This document shows positions 1 through 6,933 of a stretch of DNA of 64,000 bases, piece by piece. The notes under the pieces are model-generated. The model was not told the DNA's origin and made no database searches. It saw nothing but the letters and a program-made list of their open reading frames with translations. Location: assembly GCF_027925305.1 (NCBI RefSeq), contig NZ_BSDR01000001.1:1639001-1703000 (forward strand), written 5' to 3'. The translations under genes and the position numbers were made by a program. The DNA is from Desulforhabdus amnigena (lineage in GTDB: Bacteria; Desulfobacterota; Syntrophobacteria; Syntrophobacterales; Syntrophobacteraceae). How positions within the stretch are numbered: the first letter of the stretch is position 1; each line of letters starts with the position of its first letter.

Positions 1-25
1 AATCCGGTACAGGATGAAGATAATC

Positions 26-418
26 TTAACGTTTGGAATACTGGAATCGTGCACGTGCACTGCGCTTCCCGTACTTCTTTCTTTCCTTGACCCGGGAGTC
101 ACGCGTGAGAAAGCCCGCACGTTTTAAAACTTCACGAAACTCCGGATTGTACTCCAGAAGGGCTTTTGAAATACCGTGCCGAATCGCTCCAGCCTGCCCG
201 GAACCACCGCCTCCCTGAACATTCACAGAGACATCGAGCTTCCCATAGGTTCCCGTCAGAACCAGGGGCTGAAAAATAACCATTTTGCTGGTTTCCCGGT
301 CGACATAACTGTCCATGGGTTTCTTGTTGATAACAACAACCCCCGACCCGGGCTGCAACCATACCCGAGCAACCGCTGTCTTTCGTTTTCCTGTTGCACT
401 GAAACGCTGTTCCGCCAT
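26..418 (-). CDS. rpsI: 30S ribosomal protein S9
   Basis: S9 of the small ribosomal subunit; its basic C-terminal tail reaches toward the P-site tRNA. The sequence has the family hallmarks: an N-terminal [12 protein letters not shown] stretch, the central [15 protein letters not shown] segment, and a terminal [17 protein letters not shown] ending in Lys-Arg. At 130 residues it has the usual length. An upstream in-frame ATG exists at 427, but it directly abuts the GGAG ribosome-binding site; the ATG at 418 sits 9 bases after GGAG and starts MAEQRF, so it is preferred. It follows rplM by 31 bases, the standard rplM-rpsI operon. Confidence 0.97.
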   Translation of the reverse strand: MAEQRFSATGKRKTAVARVWLQPGSGVVVINKKPMDSYVDRETSKMVIFQPLVLTGTYGKLDVSVNVQGGGGSGQAGAIRHGISKALLEYNPEFREVLKRAGFLTRDSRVKERKKYGKRSARARFQYSKR

Positions 419-449
419 CGTTACCATCTCCTCATCTGCTTACTGCACC

Positions 450-878
450 TTACAACGCCATTCTCTCCGGCTGCTGGGCTTCGTGGGGATGTTCCACGCC
501 ACTATAAATCTTGAGCTTTTTGATCAACTGACGTCCCAAGCGGTTTTTGGGGAGCATACCCCAAACAGCCATGCGGATGAGCCTTTCAGGCTTTTCCTGA
601 TTGAGCTTGCGAGCAGTCGTAGCCTTTACACCACCCATATATCCAGTGTGGCGGTAATAAATTTTCTTATCCCATTTATTGCCGGTTAATTGCACCTTTT
701 CAGCGTTGATCACCACCACAAAGTCACCCAAGTCCACATGTGGTGTGAAATGAGGCAAATGTTTTCCCCTCAGCCGCATGGCGATCTGAGTGGCAAGCCG
801 CCCCAGCACCTGATCCTCGGCATCCACCAGAATCCATTTTCGCTGATCTGCTTCAAATTTTGCGCTGATTGTTTTCAT
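450..878 (-). CDS. rplM: 50S ribosomal protein L13
   Basis: L13, an early-assembling protein of the large ribosomal subunit. The 142 residues match the usual bacterial length, with the typical opening (W[15 protein letters not shown]), the [15 protein letters not shown] segment, the [10 protein letters not shown] loop and the [12 protein letters not shown] motif. A purine-rich ribosome-binding site (GAGGTGGAG) precedes the ATG. It is first in a two-gene operon with rpsI, driven by the promoter at 925-953. Confidence 0.97.
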   Translation of the reverse strand: MKTISAKFEADQRKWILVDAEDQVLGRLATQIAMRLRGKHLPHFTPHVDLGDFVVVINAEKVQLTGNKWDKKIYYRHTGYMGGVKATTARKLNQEKPERLIRMAVWGMLPKNRLGRQLIKKLKIYSGVEHPHEAQQPERMAL

Positions 879-924
879 TTATTACTCTCCACCTCTAAGA
901 AAAATGTCAAACCCGAAGCATCGT

Positions 925-953
925 TGTATAAAAAATCTTCCGTGCCTTGTCAA
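925..953 (-). promoter_or_regulatory. near-consensus sigma-70 promoter of rplM-rpsI
   Basis: Read on the minus strand, TTGACA (948-953) is separated by exactly 17 bases from TATACA (925-930). The implied transcript start near 918 leaves a leader of about 40 bases before the rplM ATG at 878. A strong promoter fits a ribosomal protein operon. Confidence 0.8.
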
Positions 954-1070
954 GGGAGTTCGTAAAGATTTCAACACTTCTCCCCATTGATTCCTTAATC
1001 CTCTGGAGGAATCGGAACGGTAAACATGGCTCCAAACACCTGAACAAAACCTTCTCAACATTCTCATACC

Positions 1071-1146
1071 GTCATACCGGTGAAAGCCAGTATCCAGAGA
1101 ATTTGCCGCATGGCTGGATCCCGGCTGGAAACATGCCGGAATGACA
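1071..1146. repeat. REP-like imperfect palindrome, copy 1
   Basis: The outer arms GTCATACCGG and GCCGGAATGACA, with inner arms CCAGTATCCAG and CTGGATCCCGGCTGG, form an interrupted palindrome of about 76 bases between rplM and lptD. A related copy lies at 55749-55829. Short palindromes of this type are common non-coding dispersed repeats; no function can be read from the sequence. Confidence 0.6.
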
Positions 1147-1204
1147 TGATCAGTAAGGACCAGGAATGTTAGAGATATCTTCCGATCGGTTATTTAACTC
1201 GACA

Positions 1205-1314
1205 TTGTCGGATTTCATCTAACCACGGAGACACAGAGAACACCGAGATTTTATTTGAAGGTCGTTCTCCGTATCCTCTGTGTCTCCGTGGTTAATGTGA
1301 CGATGCCACATTAA
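1205..1314. repeat. Palindromic 'ACCACGGAGACAC' dispersed element, copy 1
   Basis: The arms TAACCACGGAGACACAGAG (1220-1238) and its exact complement (1276-1294) form a 19-bp stem, flanked by CATTGTCGGATTT and GTGACGATGCCACATTAA. The right end overlaps the lptD stop codon, so the hairpin may end the lptD transcript. Related copies or pieces lie at 19320, 32612-32700, 47811-47905, 48103 and 61480. Confidence 0.75.
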
Positions 1315-3578
1315 AATGAGTTCTGAGAACTGTAGGCATATGTTCCCCCGAAAGAACCCAGGCCCAGTAAATTAATGGAAAGAGCAACCCGCTGATCTTC
1401 CTCCTCTTTTTCATATGTGAGACCAAGTCCCCAACATCCCTGTATGTATTTGATTCCGTATCCCTGCTTGTACAGCTCATCCTTGTCGAAGGAATAATCA
1501 TGATATGTATTTACATATACATTGGGCATGATTTTCACACTGAATTCCGTTATGAGCTCATCGATGGGATAATCTTTTCTGAATTGATAATCCACTCGAA
1601 ACAAATGCCCCCGGCCGCTGTCGAGCGTCATGATGAGATCATGATTGGCCTGACTGCTCACGGTGGAATAAAAATCCGTATCATAGGTCAGCATGACATA
1701 CTTTTGAGGCATCAAATCCAACCTCATGCCAACGGAAGAAGCCCCTTCCCCTCTCTCAAAGTCAAAATTCAGGTTGGGCTCCGAAGGTTGGAAATTGAAA
1801 GCATGAAACAACTGAAGGCGCGCAAACTCATGATAGGTCGTCGCCTGATTGCCATCGGCATCCCTGAGGACGGACTTGCTCGTGAAAAAGTTGGTCACGC
1901 CATAGCGAATCTCGTTGAAGGTCTGATCCGCATCGAGTGGATCGAACTGGGGAATATCGTCCTGCCCAAGGCCCTTTGGGACATACTCATACACCACTTC
2001 CGGCCGAATGGAATGTTGCATGGCAACCACATTCCCCATATTGAAGGCGTAAACCCGGTTCAGACGGCTGCTCATTTCCAAACGCACATCGGAAAGCAGT
2101 CTTCCCTGCCATGAATTACGGTCATCTTCCTGCCAGCTCACCGAATAAGAATTGGCCCGGACCCCCACAGACGGTTCGATATCCAGATAGGATTTCCAGT
2201 GCATAGGGTAAGAAATACGGGGGAAAACATCGAAGCGGTTTCCCCGGTCCCCTTCCTGGCGCCAGTAGTTCACCCAGGAACTATCCAGTGAGTAAAAGAG
2301 GGGAGTTCCCAAAAAGCGGCTGGGAATCACTGAAAACGAGAGGGAAGGCAGTTTCTGGAGAGTGAACTCATTCAAGGAGCGGTCCAGTTGATCCCAATAC
2401 CGTACATCGAGACCCAAAAGCGCGGATTCATGCCTTTGGTCCATATAAAGGCTGGACTCGCGGGCCAGGATCGTCTCGTCGTTGAGTATGCCCCGCCCAA
2501 AAAACTCACGAAACATATTGTCTGAAAAGTCAAACGAAGAGGATCCCTTTTCAAACTCCTTCAAGTAGTTGCTGTCACTGACAAGATCCAGATCCAGGCG
2601 TCCTCGAATTTCATAGGGAAGTTCAAAGGAGTGGCGGGAACGAACCCAATAACGATCCGCCGTCTGAAACGGATAGCCTTGCGCCTCAAGGTGAGACTTG
2701 TCCGCTTCATCGGAAAGATAATTGAAAAGCCAGATTCCCTCCCCCCATCTGGGACTTGCCACGCGATATTCCAAACCGCTCATCCATCCCCGCTTGGTCA
2801 TGTAGCGCCCGTAAAAAGTCGCATCCATATCCTCCCGAAAGGCCCAGTAAAAGGGGACTTCCAGCTCCATCCCATTCAATTCCGAAAACCCTGCCCACGG
2901 AAGCAGGAACCCGGATTGTCTCTTCTGCTGGACGGGAAGTGCAACAAAAGGCGTATAGAGAAGCGGCACATTGCGAACCCAGAACGACGTATCCCGCGCC
3001 CAAGCTATTCCTTCCAGGTTCACTTTCATTTCACCGTACCGGAGCTTCCAGTCGGGTTTGTATGGATCACAACTGGTGATGAAACCCTGCTTCAACGCAT
3101 ATTCCATCGGTCCTGTCTTGTTGATGGATTGCCCATGCACATAAAAATGATTTTCCGAAAAAAAAACCATTCCCTCATCCACCGTCCCCGTTTCCTCTTT
3201 CAGGTTCCAAAGGACGTGTTCGCCTTCCAGCCAATCCTTTCCATAACGCAACCGCACATGGCCCCGCAGGTCAGCCACCTGTTTTTCCGTATCCAGCAGA
3301 GCCCAATCGGCTTCGATCGAACGGTCGCCGGAGGAGATTCGAACGTCCCCTTCCGCTTCATATACCTGCTTTTCCTGGTCATAGGAAATTTTTGCGGCAC
3401 TGATATTCCATGGACCCTGTTTTGAATCCATAAATGCACCCTGATCCAGGCCGATCTTCATCGTACCCGTCGTCTCAGCAAACCCCTCCGAATCGGCAAG
3501 CGGAAAGCAAGAGATGCAGCATACAGATAAAAACGCGACGAAGATCCTGAAAACGCGGTGACATCTTATGCAGAACAT
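1311..3578 (-). CDS. lptD: LPS-assembly protein LptD
   Basis: Outer-membrane beta-barrel that, with LptE, inserts lipopolysaccharide into the outer leaflet. The 755-residue length fits the family. It opens with a signal peptide ending near ...SCFPLADSEGFAE, followed by an OstA/LptA-like domain (about 45-170: YEAEGDVRI, ADWALLDTEKQVADLRG, VLWNLKEETGTVDEG) that accepts LPS from the periplasmic bridge, then a long barrel rich in alternating aromatic residues and ending in Phe. A Cys in ITSCDPYKPDW and one in YIQGCWGLGL sit where the inter-domain disulfides of E. coli LptD form, suggesting a reduced disulfide set. It stands alone, between folC and the ribosomal operon. Confidence 0.93.
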   Translation of the reverse strand: MFCIRCHRVFRIFVAFLSVCCISCFPLADSEGFAETTGTMKIGLDQGAFMDSKQGPWNISAAKISYDQEKQVYEAEGDVRISSGDRSIEADWALLDTEKQVADLRGHVRLRYGKDWLEGEHVLWNLKEETGTVDEGMVFFSENHFYVHGQSINKTGPMEYALKQGFITSCDPYKPDWKLRYGEMKVNLEGIAWARDTSFWVRNVPLLYTPFVALPVQQKRQSGFLLPWAGFSELNGMELEVPFYWAFREDMDATFYGRYMTKRGWMSGLEYRVASPRWGEGIWLFNYLSDEADKSHLEAQGYPFQTADRYWVRSRHSFELPYEIRGRLDLDLVSDSNYLKEFEKGSSSFDFSDNMFREFFGRGILNDETILARESSLYMDQRHESALLGLDVRYWDQLDRSLNEFTLQKLPSLSFSVIPSRFLGTPLFYSLDSSWVNYWRQEGDRGNRFDVFPRISYPMHWKSYLDIEPSVGVRANSYSVSWQEDDRNSWQGRLLSDVRLEMSSRLNRVYAFNMGNVVAMQHSIRPEVVYEYVPKGLGQDDIPQFDPLDADQTFNEIRYGVTNFFTSKSVLRDADGNQATTYHEFARLQLFHAFNFQPSEPNLNFDFERGEGASSVGMRLDLMPQKYVMLTYDTDFYSTVSSQANHDLIMTLDSGRGHLFRVDYQFRKDYPIDELITEFSVKIMPNVYVNTYHDYSFDKDELYKQGYGIKYIQGCWGLGLTYEKEEEDQRVALSINLLGLGSFGGTYAYSSQNSF

Positions 3579-3628
3579 CTTCCCTCTTTCGAATCGTTAG
3601 ATATCCATTGCACCTTCCGCTACACCTT

Positions 3629-4987
3629 CTACAGGGTCGGTTCTCCAAACAACTCTTTCACCTCACCGGCAAAATAGAGCGAACCAGTAATGCAAATCAT
3701 ATCTTCCGGCCCAGCCAGTTCTCTGGCCTTCTCAATGGCGGAGGCGACATCGGGTATGACATAATGCTCTTTAACATAGGGCAGGGCGAGATTCTTCAGA
3801 TCTTCGGCACGTGCGGCCCGGGCATACCTGGGCTGTGTGAAGATGACCGTTTCCGCCAGGGGCAGCAGTCTGCGGAAAATCCCCTGAATATCCTTATCTG
3901 CCATAATTCCGAGGACAAGATGCAGGCGCCGGTGCGGAAAACACCGCTTGAGAGCCTCTCTCAAAGACTCGGCCCCCTGAGGATTGTGCGCGCCGTCCAG
4001 AACTATGAGCGGGTTTTCTTGAAGAACTTCAAGCCTGGCCGGCCAATGGATATGGAGCAATCCTTTCTGGACGGCATCGGGAACGAGGGAAAGATCGCCC
4101 TCTCTTTCCAGTACTTCAAGGGCGGCAAGACAAAGCGCGGCGTTCCCGAACTGATGCAGACCCGTCAGATTCATTTTCAAAGAAGGCCAACGCCGCTTCA
4201 ATCCCATATACTGAAAAGACCCATCGGCATTACGCCTCACACGAAAATCCCTGCCCAAGCAAAGCAGTTCCGCATGATGCCTGAGACAGGTCGCCTTGAG
4301 AATTCCCTGCACGATCGCCTGCTGTGCGCCGGTCACCACGGGAACGCGATCCTTGATGATTCCGGCCTTCTCCCGGGCAATGGATCCCAGAGTGTTTCCC
4401 AGAAACTCCTGATGGTCGGAGGAAACATTGGTGACAATGCTCACTTTGGGCGTGATGACATTCGTTGCATCCAGCCTCCCCCCCATCCCCACTTCCACGA
4501 TGGCCCAATCTACTCCTTCCTCCATGAAATAGAGAAAAGCCATGGCGGTCACGACTTCGAAAAAGGTGGGAGGTTCCTGATCGTCCAGAATCCGCCGCAC
4601 CTTGGCAAAAACATCCAGGATACGTTTCTGGGATACTTCTACATCGTTGATGCGGAATCGTTCCGTAAAGCGCACCAGGTGCGGGGAAGTGTACAACCCC
4701 ACCCGCAGCCCGTGTTCCCTTAAAATGCTCGACAACATGGCAGCCGTGGATCCCTTTCCATTCGTCCCACCGATATGAATACAGCGAAGACGCTGGTGAG
4801 GATTTCCCAGGCGGTTCAGTATGTTTTCAGTACAATTCAGACCAAACTTGATGCCATACTTTTGGAGACCGTACAGATAATCAATGGATTCATGGTAACC
4901 GGACAAGGCCACATTCTCCCTTATATTTTCCCCTTGGAAGCTTTCAGCGAAAGGGCAAACAACAGAACAGTCGGTCTTTATTACCAC
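3629..4987 (-). CDS. folC: Bifunctional folylpolyglutamate synthase / dihydrofolate synthase
   Basis: Mur-ligase family enzyme that joins glutamate to dihydropteroate and polyglutamylates folates, using ATP. The P-loop GGTNGKGST (about 73-81), TSPHLVRFTERFRI, the VEVGMGGRLDATN block and the C-terminal VLDGAHNPQG / VLGIMADKD motifs are all present. The first 27 or so residues look poorly conserved; the family usually starts close to YHESIDYLYGLQKYGIKFGL, so a GTG or TTG start near 4906-4912, after AGGGAG, is possible. It lies 50 bases upstream of lptD on the same strand, probably co-transcribed. Confidence 0.93.
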   Translation of the reverse strand: MVIKTDCSVVCPFAESFQGENIRENVALSGYHESIDYLYGLQKYGIKFGLNCTENILNRLGNPHQRLRCIHIGGTNGKGSTAAMLSSILREHGLRVGLYTSPHLVRFTERFRINDVEVSQKRILDVFAKVRRILDDQEPPTFFEVVTAMAFLYFMEEGVDWAIVEVGMGGRLDATNVITPKVSIVTNVSSDHQEFLGNTLGSIAREKAGIIKDRVPVVTGAQQAIVQGILKATCLRHHAELLCLGRDFRVRRNADGSFQYMGLKRRWPSLKMNLTGLHQFGNAALCLAALEVLEREGDLSLVPDAVQKGLLHIHWPARLEVLQENPLIVLDGAHNPQGAESLREALKRCFPHRRLHLVLGIMADKDIQGIFRRLLPLAETVIFTQPRYARAARAEDLKNLALPYVKEHYVIPDVASAIEKARELAGPEDMICITGSLYFAGEVKELFGEPTL

Positions 4988-5047
4988 AGTTCTGCAATAT
5001 AAAAAATGGAGAATATATTGTGGAAGGGGATTAGAGAATGATCATCC

Positions 5048-5286
5048 AAATTCCGTCAAGAAAGGCTGAGCATCTTGCCGATGGCGTCCAATAGTCTTTC
5101 CCAGCTGAAAGGTTTTGAAAGCACCGGGTCGACGCCCCGATCCGAAAGATCTTCATCTTCGTATTGAGTTCCCCAGCCCATGATCAGAATGACGGGAACT
5201 GTAGGGATTTGGGTAGATTGCTTTCTTGCGCAATCACTTTTGCTTTGTGATTTTGTCCTATGTCAAGGACTGACCCCCACCGGCTT
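5048..5286. repeat. 239-bp direct repeat, copy A (kinase 3' fragment plus border motif)
   Basis: Nearly identical and equal in length to copy B at 6322-6560. Read on the minus strand it contains the last 46 or so codons of the receiver domain of the hybrid kinase gene at 16045-18165, including the stop codon, preceded by about 70 bases ending in the border motif TCCTATGTCAAGG(A/G)CTGACC. It is a partial, non-functional copy. With copy B and the intact kinase end it divides the island into two cassettes. Confidence 0.9.
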
Positions 5287-5720
5287 AGACAATAAAAATC
5301 ATAGCTTTGATGTCGTGGCACGGCCAACACACGTGTTATGATAACGTTTTTTAGGGCAAGCGGCGTTTCAAGTTCAATCATTGCGGTTCCATCTGGATTC
5401 AGGACCACAGTCTTTCGGCAAATTGGCGTTTGTTCAGCATTGTCTCCGATGCATCGTCTATTTTAAGTAAAACAGATTTGCCAACTGGCGACCAACCAAT
5501 CAAGCGAGCCAATGCAGTCAATACTTTCAAGAGAACCATCAGAACCCTCCAATGCGATATTCAATGCCTCCACCAGTCTGCCCCCACTGGGGTTGGGGTG
5601 CCACTCTTCTCGGACCTGCAACGTATTGAAACGGAGATGACAAAACAGGACGAACTGCAGTAGCCATCGTTCCACGAAGGACAAGAGCGGAATGAGTAAC
5701 GATTTGTCGATGCCATTCAC
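5287..5720 (-). pseudogene. Degraded small gene, probably toxin/immunity-associated
   Basis: Three minus-strand reading frames each look protein-like in succession: 5463-5720 (ending ...SLESIDCIGSLDWLVAS), then 5399-5482 (GKSVLLKIDDASETMLNKRQ), then 5283-5408 (PDGTAMIELETPLALKNVII). Joined with two frameshifts they would give one protein of about 130 residues, which ends inside repeat copy A. I do not recognise the family. Its place in a cassette next to the immunity-like gene at 5722-6012 suggests a decayed immunity or toxin gene; this is inference only. Confidence 0.4.
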
Positions 5721-5721
5721 T

Positions 5722-6012
5722 TTAATCCGAGCTTTTTTCTACACGATATTTTTTCTTAAATGATTTGTAATATTGTTGTATTTTATTAATAATATCTTGT
5801 TTGATATCTTCATCAATTGTTGCTGGTGAACCAGCAGGTTTAGCATCCCAATTTTTAATGGATGAAGCTTTTATAATTCTTCCACCTGAGAAAAGACCCG
5901 GTTCAAAATCTACCCATACAAGCACAGAAAAATCTCCACTTGTGTATTTTAAAGTCTCTCTATCAACCCATTCGACATAACTGCCATCGTCAAAAGTTTT
6001 CTTTCTTGACAT
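5722..6012 (-). CDS. Small immunity-like protein of an orphan toxin cassette
   Basis: A 96-residue acidic/basic soluble protein without signal or membrane segment. It has a short beta-rich N-terminus (DGSYVEWVDRETLKYTSGDF), then GGRIIKASSIKNWDAKPAG and a C-terminal helix predicted from DEDIKQDIINKIQQYYKSF. The layout (small strand-rich start, xxWD-P segment, terminal helix with II-NKI) resembles Imm74-type immunity proteins of polymorphic toxin systems; this is a resemblance by eye, not a search result. It directly follows a toxin-like fragment (6028-6249) and is A+T-richer than the neighbouring core genes, as expected for exchanged toxin-immunity modules. Confidence 0.5.
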   Translation of the reverse strand: MSRKKTFDDGSYVEWVDRETLKYTSGDFSVLVWVDFEPGLFSGGRIIKASSIKNWDAKPAGSPATIDEDIKQDIINKIQQYYKSFKKKYRVEKSSD

Positions 6013-6027
6013 GTAGACCTCATTAAT

Positions 6028-6310
6028 CTACGGAATGTATCTTATTGAAATATTTCTCCAATTTAATATAGGTTTCTCGATTGTTCTCCAAATGTTACCT
6101 TCTTTGAGTCCAACTTTAACAGCTGTACCTTTAGGTTCTGTTGACATTTGCTGAAAGTTCCACATTTTCAGATAGATGCTTGATCTGCCTCGAAGCGGTC
6201 CTTTCCGGTGCAATGCCTTATGGATTCGATCTCTACGAGAACGTTCCAATCTGAAATGTCAACAGAACCTAGGAGTTTTTTAGGTTCTGATGCAAAAAAG
6301 AGTCGAATGC
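6028..6310 (-). pseudogene. Orphan toxin C-terminal fragment(s)
   Basis: Two overlapping minus-strand frames look coding. One spans roughly 6310-6170 (PKKLLGSVDISDWNVLVEIES...FEADQ). The other ends at 6028 (STEPKGTAVKVGLKEGN...NWRNISIRYIP), 15 bases before the immunity-like gene at 6012. No start with a ribosome-binding site and no complete domain is visible. A truncated toxin end just upstream of an immunity gene is the usual form of an orphan module displaced from an rhs gene. The function cannot be named. Confidence 0.35.
6132..6271. repeat. Perfect 18-bp inverted repeat inside the orphan cassette
   Basis: TAGGTTCTGTTGACATTT at 6132-6149 is the exact complement of AAATGTCAACAGAACCTA at 6254-6271, 104 bases apart, enclosing most of the toxin-like fragment. 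A shorter TTAGGTTCTGATGCAAAAAAG follows at 6280. It may be a small mobile-element end or a duplication scar. Confidence 0.8.
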
Positions 6311-6321
6311 TGGTTGTTGTG

Positions 6322-6560
6322 AAATTGCGTCAAGAAAGGCTGAGCATCTTGCCGATGGCATCCAATAGTCTTTCCCAGCTGAAAGGTTTTGAAAGCACCA
6401 GGTCGACGCCCCGATCCGAAAGATCTTCATCTTCGTATTGAGTTCCCCAGCCCATGATCAGAATGACGGGAACTGTAGGGATTTGGGTAGATTGCTTTCT
6501 TGCGCAATCACTTTTGCTTTGTGATTTTGTCCTATGTCAAGGGCTGACCCCCACCGGCTT
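6322..6560. repeat. 239-bp direct repeat, copy B
   Basis: Same content and length as copy A (5048-5286), with only a few base differences. It carries the kinase 3' fragment and, at 6522-6551, the border motif whose next same-strand copy is at 15997-16026. It separates the orphan cassette from the retron-Rhs cassette and ends 4 bases before the stop codon of the membrane protein at 6565. Confidence 0.9.
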
Positions 6561-6564
6561 GTGG

Positions 6565-6918
6565 CTACCGGAACACAACTAATGGACTCATCAAAATCGT
6601 GGTCCAGAAAAGCATACCGGTCACTAGAGCAAAAGATCCAATGCGACTTAGCCGCTTTTGGATACAGGACGTAGCATCATTATTAGGCAAGCGTGAAATA
6701 ATCAATCCAATGAAGGCCGTTAGGCTGGACAGCATATAGAAGAGAAGCTGTGTGTCTTTCCCAACTGTGATATGGCCGCCTCCACCATATCCATAGAATT
6801 TATACCAAGCCCAAATAACAGCCCAAGTCTGCTCCAACAAGACAGCCCACTGGACGAATGCCGCCGTCACAACCAGGAGCGTGCCAATCAATTCTACAGA
6901 TCGAGTTCTCTTACCCAT
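6565..6918 (-). CDS. Small membrane protein, probable immunity protein for the Rhs toxin
   Basis: A 117-residue protein with three likely membrane helices (about 10-28, 57-76 and 93-113) and a Gly-rich loop (YGYGGGGH) near 43-49. No family is recognised. It begins 15 bases after the rhs stop codon on the same strand, behind a GGGG-type ribosome-binding site, the standard place for a cognate immunity gene. An inner-membrane protector suits a toxin acting on peptidoglycan in the periplasm. The immunity role is inferred from position and topology. Confidence 0.6.
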   Translation of the reverse strand: MGKRTRSVELIGTLLVVTAAFVQWAVLLEQTWAVIWAWYKFYGYGGGGHITVGKDTQLLFYMLSSLTAFIGLIISRLPNNDATSCIQKRLSRIGSFALVTGMLFWTTILMSPLVVFR

Positions 6919-6933
6919 ATGCTGACACCCCTT

